Source of the DNA: Nitratireductor basaltis
GTDB lineage: Bacteria; Pseudomonadota; Alphaproteobacteria; Rhizobiales; Rhizobiaceae
DNA: 64,000 bases
NCBI RefSeq assembly: GCF_000733725.1
Contig: NZ_JMQM01000001.1
Coordinates: forward strand, 806,001 to 870,000
Reading direction: 5' to 3'
Shown here: positions 53,001 to 60,269 of the stretch, in pieces
How the letters are laid out: every line of letters begins with the position of its first letter
Numbering within the stretch: position 1 is the first letter of the stretch
The notes under the pieces: model-generated
Told to the model about the DNA's origin: nothing
Database searches by the model: none
Seen by the model: only the letters and a program-made list of their open reading frames with translations
Program-made: the position numbers and the translations under genes

Positions 53001-53679
53001 CGGCACAGGGCCAAAAGCGGGTGGGCCACATTATCTTCGCCGTTTCCGTGCTTCGCGCTCCGTTCCCGCTCAACCTCCACATGGACGTGAGGTGTCTGCG
53101 GCCGAGGCCATGAAGCATCTGCCGGATCCGACTGCGAAGAAGTGGGATCAGAAGCTCGATCGGGTCAGCGAGCTTCGGCGCGCGTTGCGCGGGCGCTGGC
53201 CAGCTGTGCTCAGGGAAGCTGCCGCGCTCGATCTCGGTCCCATCGATCTCCCGGGACCGACAGGAGAGGCCAATGCCTTGCAGCTGGTTGCGCGCGGACG
53301 GGTGCTTTGCCTGGGGTCAGATGCGGAAACGCTGGCCGCGCAAGTGGTCCAGGCGCTCGCATCGGGCAATGGTGTTCTTGCCGTGCATCCTGAAGCCAGC
53401 ACGGTGCTCAAGCCGCTGATGCGAAGCAATCTGCCACTTGCTGTTGTTGATGGAGTGCTGGAAACCAAGGCGCTCGAAGAGCTGCAGCTCGATCTGGTTG
53501 CTGCCAGTGGCGAAGCTGACTGGCTTAAGCAGCTGCGCCGGGCGCTTTCGCGTCGCGAGGGCACGATCGTGCCGCTGGTTACCGAGGTGATCTACCCGCA
53601 GGCCTATTGCCATGAGCGGGCGGTTTGCGTGGACACCACGGCTGCGGGTGGGAATGCGAGCCTTTTGGCTGCCGTATGA
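50062..53679 (+). CDS. putA: Bifunctional proline dehydrogenase / P5C dehydrogenase
   Basis: A 1205-residue enzyme converting proline to glutamate. The FAD-dependent PRODH barrel lies at about 150-480 (VRLVKGAYWDTEIKRAQ, FTRKENTDVSYIACA, ATHNAHTVAAIL). The NAD-dependent P5CDH lies at about 540-1000: CISPWNFPLAIFTGQVVAAL, FTGSTEVARI and catalytic Cys in FQSAGQRCSALRV. About 170 further residues resemble the extra C-terminal domain of long PutAs. No N-terminal ribbon-helix-helix DNA-binding domain is present, in keeping with control by the divergent Lrp-type regulator. GAGGAGC precedes the ATG. Confidence 0.97.
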   Translation: MGSMDLSVVRAQIRANYLVEEEVALERLVRLADLSDARREAIKTDAIRLVKKVRANSDLHLMEAFLSEYGLSTSEGVALMCLAEALLRVPDAETVDDLIRDKITPHDWSAHSGESASIFVNASTWALMLTGRVLDERGAGVEAVLRGLVRRLGEPVIRTAVGAAMREMGEQFVLGQTIGEALKKGRPLQEKGYTYSYDMLGEAARTEADALRYHKAYADAISVLKATIKSNDIRENAGISVKLSALHPRYEATQKARMLPVMHDRLLELCQAAKAANMGLNIDAEEADRLDLSLDVVESVLSDQSLEGWDGFGVVVQAYGPRAAFAIDWLYALATKLERRIMVRLVKGAYWDTEIKRAQTLGLEGYPVFTRKENTDVSYIACAQKLLSLTDRIYPQFATHNAHTVAAILNMGKDKSLFEFQRLHGMGDALHEIVRKQHGTRCRIYAPVGAHEDLLAYLVRRLLENGANSSFVNQIVDEDVPAEAIAADPFDKIARNAIARNPAIPLPSTIFAERRENSRGWDITDTVTLGNIEAARAPFAAPYQWHARPLTGAKAEGAKRELTNPARRGEVVGTVVEGNAQTVEEAIGIAVGAQPAWAARPVSQRAEILRRIAALYEDNAGEIFALATREAGKSLFDGVAEIREAVDFLHYYANEAAAAEAGTEARGVIACISPWNFPLAIFTGQVVAALVTGNAVIAKPAEQTPLIAARAVEMMHEAGIPREVLHLIPGDGEQVGAPLTADPRIAGVCFTGSTEVARIIERQLAMTASPDAMLIAETGGLNAMIVDSTALAEQAVRDIVASAFQSAGQRCSALRVLYVQKDVEDRVLKMLQGAMQALVIDDPWHVHSDVGPVIDDEAYRSISDYVESMEQKGRLLAKVEAPESGRFVAPSAFKVNGIGEIEREIFGPVLHVASFEAEDLHKVIGDINARGFGLTFGLHTRIDARVQDIVDRVHVGNIYVNRNQIGAVVSSQPFGGEGLSGTGPKAGGPHYLRRFRASRSVPAQPPHGREVSAAEAMKHLPDPTAKKWDQKLDRVSELRRALRGRWPAVLREAAALDLGPIDLPGPTGEANALQLVARGRVLCLGSDAETLAAQVVQALASGNGVLAVHPEASTVLKPLMRSNLPLAVVDGVLETKALEELQLDLVAASGEADWLKQLRRALSRREGTIVPLVTEVIYPQAYCHERAVCVDTTAAGGNASLLAAV

Positions 53680-53687
53680 CCTGACCA

Positions 53688-53709
53688 GGCCCGGCTCCTG
53701 CGCCGGGCC
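53688..53709. terminator. Hairpin between putA and tonB
   Basis: GGCCCGGC and GCCGGGCC with a 6-base loop, the same stem seen at two other sites in the window, but without a T-run on either strand. It sits between convergent stops, so a weak bidirectional terminator is the likely role. Confidence 0.6.
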
Positions 53710-53717
53710 TGACTACC

Positions 53718-54614
53718 TCAGCGCTGGAATGCCAGCGGGATGGTGAAGGGCCAGCTGTTGCGGCCAGCCTGAGCGGGGATCCTGGGGAAGGGGGCCGCGC
53801 GCTGCACGGTGGCAATGGCCGCCTGGTCCAGAATGGACGAGCCGGAGCTGCGAACCACGCGGATGCCGCTGACGCCGCCATTGCGGTTGACGGTGAAGGA
53901 CACACGCACTTCGCCACGCAGCTTCTGACGGCGGGCTTCGCGCGGATATTTCAGCGCGCGCCTTAGCCTGGACGCGACCTTGCCCGGATAATTGGAAACG
54001 GCAGCATTGCCTGCCGCAGTGTTGCGCGCTGCCGTTTTCTTGCCGGCGCGGCGTGCCGCTTGTGCCTGGCCCTGCGGTGCAGCCTGTTTTTTCTTCGGCT
54101 GAACCTCTGCCTGACGTGTCTTTGCCTGCGTTTGCGCCTGCACCTTCTTCTGTACCTGCTTCGCGCGCACAGCCTTTTTCTGTGGCTTCGGCGGCGGTGT
54201 ATAGGCCGGACGTGGGGTGGGCAGCGGAATATTGGCAAGCGCTGTCACGGTTTCAGTAGGGGCGGCAGGTGCAATCCCGGTTTCCGGCGCAGGCGCAGTT
54301 GCAGTTTCCACCGGCGAGGTGATTGCCGCATCAGCGGTTTCCACTGGTGTCGCGGCGTCAACTGGCTCGGCTGGCTCGACCTCCAGCGGCGCCTCGACAG
54401 CTTCTGTCTCAACGGCTTCTTGCAACGCCTGATCGACAGGCGTTTCCACAGCCGCCTCTGCGCCCGAGCTTGCTGCAAGGGTGATCTCGGTCGCTCCGCC
54501 GCCTTCGATCCTGGTGCTCGGAGGTTCGCTCAAGAACGCGGCCGCGGTGGTCAAGTGGATGGCCGCGGAGACGACGAGCGCCAGAAGCCATTTCGGTGCT
54601 GTCCGGAACCTCAT
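53718..54614 (-). CDS. tonB: TonB-family energy transducer
   Basis: A 298-residue protein. One N-terminal membrane anchor (LLALVVSAAIHLTTAAAFL) is followed by a long acidic Pro/Ala/Glu linker, a basic Lys/Gln-rich stretch, and the C-terminal TonB domain (RRALKYPREARRQKLRGEV, then VSFTVNRNGGVSGIRVVRSSG). It couples the proton motive force to outer-membrane receptors. It overlaps the upstream exbD by 4 bases, and the whole operon faces hemP. Confidence 0.93.
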   Translation of the reverse strand: MRFRTAPKWLLALVVSAAIHLTTAAAFLSEPPSTRIEGGGATEITLAASSGAEAAVETPVDQALQEAVETEAVEAPLEVEPAEPVDAATPVETADAAITSPVETATAPAPETGIAPAAPTETVTALANIPLPTPRPAYTPPPKPQKKAVRAKQVQKKVQAQTQAKTRQAEVQPKKKQAAPQGQAQAARRAGKKTAARNTAAGNAAVSNYPGKVASRLRRALKYPREARRQKLRGEVRVSFTVNRNGGVSGIRVVRSSGSSILDQAAIATVQRAAPFPRIPAQAGRNSWPFTIPLAFQR

Positions 54615-54991
54615 CGGCTACGCTCCGTCACCACAACGACCTTTGCCGCACCTGCCTCACGGAGCTTGGCCGCAACCTCGATCAAGCGTGCGGCGGGCAG
54701 ATTGCGATCTGCCGCAAGCCTGATGGTGGCGCCCTCGTCCATGCCATCCAGGAAGTCCTCGATCGTTACCGGACCGGAGGCCTGCATCAGTTGGCCATCG
54801 CTGTCGACGAAGAGCGTATCCGGTGGCGCCGCGTTCTGCGCTTCTCTGGTCGTTATCAGCTCGAGCTGCTCGGGCTGCGGTGGCACGAGCGTCCCCGCAA
54901 TAAGGAAGAAGATCAGCATCAGGAACACAATGTTGATCAATGCAATGGTCGGCTCGCCACGGTTGGCGGCTTTGGGGCGTGATAGACGCAT
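54611..54991 (-). CDS. exbD: ExbD/TolR-family protein (second copy)
   Basis: A 126-residue, single-pass protein. The membrane segment ALINIVFLMLIFFLIAGTLV replaces the usual LIDVIFLLLIFF Asp with Asn (ALINIVF), so the canonical proton-carrying Asp is absent in this copy. The periplasmic domain follows (IRLAADRNLPAARLIEVAAK). It begins 2 bases after the other exbD stops. Confidence 0.9.
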   Translation of the reverse strand: MRLSRPKAANRGEPTIALINIVFLMLIFFLIAGTLVPPQPEQLELITTREAQNAAPPDTLFVDSDGQLMQASGPVTIEDFLDGMDEGATIRLAADRNLPAARLIEVAAKLREAGAAKVVVVTERSR

Positions 54992-54993
54992 GA

Positions 54994-55377
54994 TCAGTTC
55001 GCCACGGTGAGTTGGAGCTGGGTTTTCGTGTTGATGGCTTCAACCGCATCAATGAGGGCCTGGGAGGTGACCTCGCCGCGCAACGTCAAGGCCGCTTTTT
55101 CTGCACCAGCAGCCTGCAAGTCAGCCAGGCGTGCGATCGCTTCTTCTGCTGCAACGGTAACCCCGTTGATCTGCCATCCATCTGCCATCAACCGGATGAT
55201 GACGTCCGGCCGATCGGGAGATGCCGATGCGCCCTGTCGGCCTGCCGTCATTTCCACCTGTGCGAAGCGTGTGAAGCTGGACGACAGCATGAAAAACAGC
55301 AGCAGCAGAAAGATGACGTCGATCAGAGACGTCAAGCCAATGGGCCGTCTGCGGCGGACAGGTGTATCAATGCGCAT
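54994..55377 (-). CDS. exbD: ExbD/TolR-family protein (first copy)
   Basis: A 127-residue, single-pass protein with the canonical segment LTSLIDVIFLLLLFFMLSSS, keeping the proton-carrying Asp. Start MRIDTPVRRRRPIG, inside the end of exbB with an 11-base overlap; the much longer in-frame ORF upstream runs antiparallel to family length. Forms a complex with ExbB and TonB. Confidence 0.92.
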   Translation of the reverse strand: MRIDTPVRRRRPIGLTSLIDVIFLLLLFFMLSSSFTRFAQVEMTAGRQGASASPDRPDVIIRLMADGWQINGVTVAAEEAIARLADLQAAGAEKAALTLRGEVTSQALIDAVEAINTKTQLQLTVAN

Positions 55378-56059
55378 GACTGGTCGCACCCGCGGCCGCC
55401 ACATCGTTTCGCGTGGGGCTGCCGTGAGCATCAGTGCCATTGAGCAGCGCACCCGTGAGGGTCTCGATTTCGACCCGTTCATTCTCCAGGCGCGTTTCGA
55501 ACCAGGCCAGGATCAGTGAGACGGGCATGGCGATGGCAAGGCCCGTGGCGGTCGTCAGCAGGGCAACCCAGATACCACCCGCAAGCAGCGACGGATCGAC
55601 GGCATTGCCGGCTTCCTGAAGCTTGCGGAAGGCCTCGATCATCCCGAGCACGGTGCCGAAAAGGCCAAGCAGCGGAGCGACCTGGGAAATGGCGTCGAGC
55701 GCGCGAAAGCCGCGCTGCAGGTCGTGAAGCCGTGCGCCGGCCACGCGGGCAACTTCAGCTTCGATCAGGTTGCGCTCTGTCTGTCCGCTGGCGCGCAGCT
55801 TCATTGCTGTCGCTATGGCGGCAGATGCGGGTGCTCGATCATCCGCGATGAGCGTGCGTGCGGAAGCGTGTTCACCCGTCTGCCACTGAGCAAGCGCACG
55901 ACGGGCCCGACCATGACGTCCGACGCGTTCGCGCCAGAACTGGGCCAGCTTCAAGAGAATGATGGCGAAGGCAAACACGGAAAGGACAACGAGAAGTGCC
56001 ACAACCGGGCCGCCAAGGGCCATGAACGACGATATGGTCTGCAGAAGTTCAGCAGGCAT
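55367..56059 (-). CDS. exbB: MotA/TolQ/ExbB proton channel protein
   Basis: About 230 residues with three membrane segments: PVVALLVVLSVFAFAIILLKL near the N-terminus split from the start by a short tail, then SQVAPLLGLFGTVLGMIEAF and GIWVALLTTATGLAIAMPVS, the two family signature helices. Start: the ATG with GGAG 8 bases upstream; an ATG six codons earlier follows the previous stop by 2 bases and is an alternative. Confidence 0.93.
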   Translation of the reverse strand: MPAELLQTISSFMALGGPVVALLVVLSVFAFAIILLKLAQFWRERVGRHGRARRALAQWQTGEHASARTLIADDRAPASAAIATAMKLRASGQTERNLIEAEVARVAGARLHDLQRGFRALDAISQVAPLLGLFGTVLGMIEAFRKLQEAGNAVDPSLLAGGIWVALLTTATGLAIAMPVSLILAWFETRLENERVEIETLTGALLNGTDAHGSPTRNDVAAAGATSHAH

Positions 56060-56079
56060 GGGAAAGGCTCCGGTCATTG

Positions 56080-56508
56080 TCAGGTGCCGAATTCGATTTC
56101 GGCTTTGGTTGTTGCTTCCAACTGGTCAAGGCAGGCGGTGGGTTCTGCGCCCTCGCAGCTCTTCGCATCATTCACGAGAATGCGGGAGACGTTCTCGCAG
56201 GCGATATTCGCGAGATCGAACTGGCGCACCTTGGTGCGGCCTGAGGGGAGATCCTGGAAATCGAGGACGCTGAGACGTTCGACCAGGCCATCACTGTTGA
56301 AGATCGCAAATTCAAATGCGGCTTTGCCGATATCCTGCTCAAGCCCGTTCGTAGCGACGAAGGTCAGTCGGCATGCATTGTCGACAGGGGCGGCTGCGTT
56401 CAACTCGATCCTGAGCGCGGTCGATCTTGTCTGTGCGTCCTGTGCGGGTGCAGCACTTGCAACTGCCGACAGGATTGCGGCCGTAATGACAGAGGCATAG
56501 GTCCTCAC
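56080..56508 (-). CDS. Exported protein heading the TonB operon
   Basis: About 142 residues with a signal peptide ending AAPAQD and a beta-rich mature domain containing three or four Cys (CRLTFVATNGLEQDIG, IACENVS, CEGAEPTACLDQL). It is the first gene of the operon. The GTG start has GGGGAG 8 bases upstream; an in-frame GTG lies 7 codons before. It is often found with exbB in Rhizobiales (from memory), and its function is unknown. Confidence 0.8.
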   Translation of the reverse strand: MRTYASVITAAILSAVASAAPAQDAQTRSTALRIELNAAAPVDNACRLTFVATNGLEQDIGKAAFEFAIFNSDGLVERLSVLDFQDLPSGRTKVRQFDLANIACENVSRILVNDAKSCEGAEPTACLDQLEATTKAEIEFGT

Positions 56509-56666
56509 GAATGAAACTCCCCGTTGCACTTACAGATCATGGATGGCGGCGGGTCCGCTGTCCGGCCCACCTGTGGTGAGCCTAGCCGGGCCCGTTCCAA
56601 AAAGACATTCTCGGCTGGAGCTATTTGTTGACTCATTTGCTCCAGTAATGCAATTTCTATAAAACA

Positions 56667-56681
56667 TGAGTAACATGGTCA
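56667..56681. promoter_or_regulatory. IRO-box match upstream of hemP
   Basis: TGA-GTAACATGG-TCA matches the TGA-N9-TCA core of the iron-responsive operator bound by RirA. It lies 66 bases before the hemP ATG. A near copy (TGA-N9-TCC) lies at 56631-56645, and the longer dyad TTGTTGAC/GTCAACAA (56627-56634, 56678-56685) frames both. RirA itself is encoded next door. Confidence 0.65.
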
Positions 56682-56746
56682 ACAATTAGATGCGTTTTCC
56701 GGCATCTGGTTCTTGCGACTTTATCAGAGGTGCGAAGGAGGTATTG

Positions 56747-56956
56747 ATGAACGCGATTGTCCAGCCCAACAAGTTTCACAGAAACCGAACCGAGATCGTA
56801 TTCAAAAATGCCGCCGAGCCCAGGCCACGGCGCCAGAGCCGCGTTCTGAACAGCTCGGATCTTTTCGACGGACTGAAGGAGATCGAAATCGAGCATCATG
56901 GCGCGGTCTACCGGCTGAAAATCACCCGCCAAGGCAAGCTGATCCTGAACAAGTAG
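56747..56956 (+). CDS. hemP: Hemin uptake protein HemP
   Basis: A 69-residue protein. The C-terminal domain [20 protein letters not shown] with [15 protein letters not shown] is the HemP/HmuP signature. It is needed for expression or function of heme receptors in rhizobia. AAGGAGG lies 7 bases before the ATG. An IRO box lies upstream, and a perfect hairpin follows. Its location between rirA and a TonB operon suits iron acquisition. Confidence 0.95.
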   Translation: MNAIVQPNKFHRNRTEIVFKNAAEPRPRRQSRVLNSSDLFDGLKEIEIEHHGAVYRLKITRQGKLILNK

Positions 56957-56979
56957 CCGCGATGTGATCAAACTAAAAG

Positions 56980-57014
56980 AAAAGGCATGATCGCGTTTTG
57001 CAATCATGCCTTTT
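56980..57014. terminator. Bidirectional terminator between hemP and rirA
   Basis: AAAAGGCATGAT and ATCATGCCTTTT form a perfect 12-bp stem around an 11-base loop. The A-rich and T-rich edges make it work for both convergent genes. Confidence 0.92.
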
Positions 57015-57038
57015 CAGGTCGTTCGATCAGACTGTAGC

Positions 57039-57497
57039 TCAGTTGGCGACCGGCACCGCGCCTTCCAGGCTCAGGCCCAGGAGGTTGCGCATGTTTGGAC
57101 GGGAATCCACCACGTCGCGGATCGTGTATCCAGCCAGCACCTCGAAAAATGCATTGAGCGCCTTGCGCAATGCTTCATTGACGCCGCAGGCATCAATCAG
57201 TGGGCACTCGCTGCCATCTTCGAAGCATTCCGCCATTGCGAAATTCTCTTCAGTCACGCGCACCACGTCAAAAAGAGTGATGTCGCCGGCATCCTTGGCC
57301 AGGCGCACACCGCCATTACGTCCGCGGACCGTCTCGACGAAACCGTGCTCGACGAGGGGCTGCAGGATCTTGAACAGAAACAGGTCGGACAGCGAATATG
57401 CTTTCGCGATGTCCGGCACGCGGCTCAGCTTGCCTTCATTGGCAGCGCAATACATCAGAATGCGGATCGCGTAATTTGTTTGTCGCGTCAGTCGCAT
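57039..57497 (-). CDS. rirA: Iron-sulfur Rrf2-family iron regulator RirA
   Basis: A 152-residue Rrf2 regulator. MRLTRQTNYAIRILMYCAAN and LFLFKILQPLVEHGFVETV match RirA closely, with the Fe-S cysteines Cys91, Cys98 and Cys104 (MAECFEDGSECPLIDACG). When iron is available it represses iron-uptake genes in rhizobia. AAGGA is 5 bases before the ATG. Convergent with hemP. Confidence 0.95.
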   Translation of the reverse strand: MRLTRQTNYAIRILMYCAANEGKLSRVPDIAKAYSLSDLFLFKILQPLVEHGFVETVRGRNGGVRLAKDAGDITLFDVVRVTEENFAMAECFEDGSECPLIDACGVNEALRKALNAFFEVLAGYTIRDVVDSRPNMRNLLGLSLEGAVPVAN

Positions 57498-57535
57498 ATG
57501 ATTCCTTTCAGCTTCGCAGCTAATATGGCCCATGG

Positions 57536-57552
57536 ATTAGAATAATTCCAGA
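57536..57552. promoter_or_regulatory. Iron-control-element-like (Irr/ICE) dyad upstream of rirA
   Basis: ATTAGAA-TAA-TTCCAGA differs from the published ICE consensus TTTAGAA-N3-TTCTAAA at three positions of 14. It lies 39 bases before the rirA ATG, where Irr could act. This is a candidate only. Confidence 0.4.
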
Positions 57553-57709
57553 TCAGCTGCGAAATAAGGTGATTAAACCTGTCATATTTTTTTGATTGCC
57601 TGCGGCTTTGTGCACCAGTCAGGCCGTCTTGCATTTCATGGTGCGCTGCACAATATTGGGCGGAATGGAGTCGACTGACTTGAGGGAGGAGCCTTGAGGA
57701 GTACGACTT

Positions 57710-58276
57710 GTGAGCAGCACAAGCAGCACAATCAATCATCCTGGACAGGTGCGCGGACTGCGTCCCTCTGAAATGTCGTTGTTTCGCGACCATTTGCTGA
57801 GGCTTGATGCAGAAAGTCGCCGGGATCGTTTCAATGGCACGGCCAGCGATCATTTCATCATGCGTTATGCCGAACGTTGCCTCCAGGACGGTACAACGGT
57901 TGTCGGTTATGTGGAAAACGGCCGCGTTCTGGGTGCCGCCGAGCTTCACGAACGGCCTGATCTGACGCCACCGACAGGCGAAATCGCATTCAGCGTGGAG
58001 CGCGAACTGCAGCATCGCGGTCTTGGCGCCGTGCTCTTTCAGCGCCTCGTCGCTCATGCGCGTGCGCTTGGCTATACGCGGCTGCGTGTCACAACCCATC
58101 CCCAGAACAGGGCGATGCGCTCGCTCGCAGCGAAATTCCATGCCCGTCTCACTTTCGAAGAAGGAGAAACGGTGGGACTGATCGAGCTTTCCCAGGATGA
58201 CGGTGAGCCGGATCTGGTACCGCGTTCCATCGCACCGCTCACCCTGCTGGCACGCGCCACCGAAGCTGCCGCCTGA
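57710..58276 (+). CDS. GNAT-family N-acetyltransferase
   Basis: A 188-residue GNAT protein: acetyl-CoA motif V-x-x-x-x-Q-x-R/K-G-x-G as VERELQHRGLGAVLFQRL, followed by the conserved THPQNRAMRSLAAKF. The N-terminal LRPSEMSLFRDHLLRLDAES and the RFNGTASDHFI segment match acetyltransferases that recur in alphaproteobacteria near RirA. The acceptor is unknown. The GTG start has GAGGAG 8 bases upstream. Confidence 0.9.
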   Translation: MSSTSSTINHPGQVRGLRPSEMSLFRDHLLRLDAESRRDRFNGTASDHFIMRYAERCLQDGTTVVGYVENGRVLGAAELHERPDLTPPTGEIAFSVERELQHRGLGAVLFQRLVAHARALGYTRLRVTTHPQNRAMRSLAAKFHARLTFEEGETVGLIELSQDDGEPDLVPRSIAPLTLLARATEAAA

Positions 58277-58341
58277 TATTGGTGAGGCTTGACCTGCGCC
58301 TTGACGCGTTCCACACCGGATGAAGCAATTTCGGGAGGAAC

Positions 58342-58821
58342 GTGGTGGCGCAGAAAGCTCAATCCATCGAGGACCTGCGAAAGCTGGTTGGGGTCGAACT
58401 CGGATGCTCTGATTGGGTCAGGGTTGATCAGGAAATGATCGATGCCTTCGCCAACATCACCGGCGATCATCAATGGATCCATGTAGATGAGGCGCGTGCG
58501 CGCGCCGAAAGCCCCTTCGGCGCGACCATCGCGCATGGGTATCTGACCGTCTCGCTTGTGACCCGTCTTTCCTATGAAATCGGCGCATGGCCGGATCATC
58601 TTGGCGCGATCATCAATTACGGGATCGACCGGCTGCGATTTCTCGCTCCCGTGAAAGTCGGGTCACAAGTTCGGCTGCGCTCCAGCCTCAAGGCAGTCGA
58701 AGACCGTCCCGATGGCTCGTTCCTTCTGCGAAACGACGCCCAGATCGAAATCGAGGGAGTGGAGAAGCCCGCTCTGGTGGTGGAGTCCCTGGTGCTTCTG
58801 GTGCCGAAGCCTGACGTTTGA
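58342..58821 (+). CDS. MaoC-family (R)-specific enoyl-CoA hydratase-like protein
   Basis: A 159-residue single hot-dog protein. DAFANITGDHQWIHVDEARA contains the hydratase-2 motif (Asp and His), and ATIAHGYLTVSLVTRL is the second family block. The substrate is probably an enoyl-CoA. GGGAGGAAC precedes the GTG start. Follows the GNAT gene by 65 bases. Confidence 0.92.
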   Translation: MVAQKAQSIEDLRKLVGVELGCSDWVRVDQEMIDAFANITGDHQWIHVDEARARAESPFGATIAHGYLTVSLVTRLSYEIGAWPDHLGAIINYGIDRLRFLAPVKVGSQVRLRSSLKAVEDRPDGSFLLRNDAQIEIEGVEKPALVVESLVLLVPKPDV

Positions 58822-58829
58822 CCGCTTAC

Positions 58830-59480
58830 TCATTCGGCATCGGGCTGATTTTCCGGCGCGGCCTTCTGGAAGGCTTCCAGTTTGAAACAAGCCGCGCTGA
58901 TACGGTTGATTGTGGGATAAGCATCCATTTCAACATGGAAGCGCTTGTTATTCGTCACTTGAGCGGCAAGACAGATATCTGCCATTCCCGGCTCGTCGCC
59001 ATGACAGAATTTACCGGTGTCCTCGCTTTCGCGCAGCATCCGCTCGAGCGGCTCGAAAGTCTCGTGGACCCAATGGCGAAACCATGACGCTACCGCGCTG
59101 TCTCCGGCCCCGAAACGCTCGCGCAGGGCATCGAGAACGCGCAGATTGTTCAGTGGGTGAATGTCACAGGCAATCATCTGGGAAAGCATGCGCACGCGAG
59201 CGCGACCTGCCGCGTCCTTTGGCAGGAGTGCCGGCTTGGATACCATCTCGTCGATATATTCGATGATGGCGAGCGACTGCGATATCATCGTGCCATTGCT
59301 CCAGACGAGTGCCGGTACAAGGCCCTGCGGATTGACTGCCAGATAGCCTGCCTGACGATGCTCCCCCTCTCGCAAATGATGCGCACGGTACTGGTAGGTG
59401 ATGCCTTTCATCTCCAGTGCGATACGGACCCGGTAGGACGTGGAAGAGCGGAAATAGCTGTGAAGGACGGGCTTGCTCAT
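58830..59480 (-). CDS. maiA: Maleylacetoacetate/maleylpyruvate isomerase (GST fold)
   Basis: A 216-residue zeta-class GST-like isomerase. YFRSSTSYRVRIALEMKG is the MaiA signature (SSxxxRVRIAL, active-site Ser/Cys region), followed by NPQGLVPALVW, QSLAIIEYIDE and ACDIHPLNNLRVL. It isomerises cis to trans in the homogentisate or gentisate pathways. It overlaps the FAH gene by 4 bases, so a maleylpyruvate isomerase (NagL-type) role is as likely. Confidence 0.9.
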   Translation of the reverse strand: MSKPVLHSYFRSSTSYRVRIALEMKGITYQYRAHHLREGEHRQAGYLAVNPQGLVPALVWSNGTMISQSLAIIEYIDEMVSKPALLPKDAAGRARVRMLSQMIACDIHPLNNLRVLDALRERFGAGDSAVASWFRHWVHETFEPLERMLRESEDTGKFCHGDEPGMADICLAAQVTNNKRFHVEMDAYPTINRISAACFKLEAFQKAAPENQPDAE

Positions 59481-60178
59481 GCCTTGCGCGCTCCGATCGT
59501 GATGTTGATTGCGCCGACGCCATCTATACCGCCATTCAGTCGATCGCCTTCGACGGTCGCGCCGACACCCTCCGGAGTGCCTGTCAGAATAAGGTCGCCA
59601 GGTGCGAGACTGATGCTTTGGCTACAGAAGGCGATGATTTCCGCTGGCTTCCATATCTGGTCGGAAAGGTCACCTTCCTGTCTCAGAGCGCCATTGACGT
59701 TGAGCCAGATGCGTCCGCTTTCGGGATGGCCCGTATCGGACACCGGCTTCAAGGCTGCGCAAATGGCCGAATTGTCGAAGCCTTTGGCCCAGTCCCATGG
59801 GCGCCCTTTTTTCTTGGCCTCCGCCTGCAGATCACGTCTGGTCATGTCGAGACCGACACCATAGCCCCAGACATGGCCCAGTGCCTGAGCGGCGGGAATG
59901 TTGCTGCCGCCTTCGCCGATTGCAATCACGAGCTCGATCTCGTGGTGCAGGTCCTGGGTTAGAGGCGGGTAGGGGATCGTGCCGCCATCGTCGCTGACGG
60001 CATCTGCAGGTTTCATGAATATGAAGGGCGGTTCGCGGTCCGGATCCGCGCCCATCTCGCGGGCATGGGCGGCGTAGTTTCGGCCGACGCAGAAGACGCG
60101 GCGCACGGGGAAGCGCTTCGTGTCACCTTCTATTGCAATGGATGGCGTTTCAGGTGGATTGATCGCGTATGCAGTCAT
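59477..60178 (-). CDS. Fumarylacetoacetate-hydrolase-family hydrolase (fumarylpyruvate hydrolase type)
   Basis: A 233-residue FAH-fold enzyme: VFCVGRNYAAHAREMG, FIFMKPADAVSDDGG, HHEIELVIAIG (metal-binding Glu pair), DMTRRDLQAEAKKKGRPWDWAK and ILTGTPEGVGA. The short length and these motifs fit fumarylpyruvate or acylpyruvate hydrolases rather than full FAH. GGAGGG precedes the ATG. Paired with MaiA-like downstream, it suggests gentisate-type ring-cleavage chemistry; no dioxygenase is in the window. Confidence 0.92.
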   Translation of the reverse strand: MTAYAINPPETPSIAIEGDTKRFPVRRVFCVGRNYAAHAREMGADPDREPPFIFMKPADAVSDDGGTIPYPPLTQDLHHEIELVIAIGEGGSNIPAAQALGHVWGYGVGLDMTRRDLQAEAKKKGRPWDWAKGFDNSAICAALKPVSDTGHPESGRIWLNVNGALRQEGDLSDQIWKPAEIIAFCSQSISLAPGDLILTGTPEGVGATVEGDRLNGGIDGVGAINITIGARKA

Positions 60179-60269
60179 GAATGTCCCTCCGGAACGCAAG
60201 ACATGACGCGTTTGCGCGCTCCGCACAATGGGGCGGCGCCGACCTTTTGGACAGCGCCGCCCGATAGGC

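Noticed and set aside
56636-56662. Classical -35/-10 promoter for hemP
   Set aside because: TTGACT and the CTATAA-like element are about 21 bases apart, too far for a standard sigma-70 promoter, so I did not annotate it.
57488-58141. 217-residue reverse ORF overlapping rirA upstream region and the GNAT gene
   Set aside because: No start signals and no motif; the GNAT frame has a clear acetyl-CoA motif and a good ribosome-binding site.
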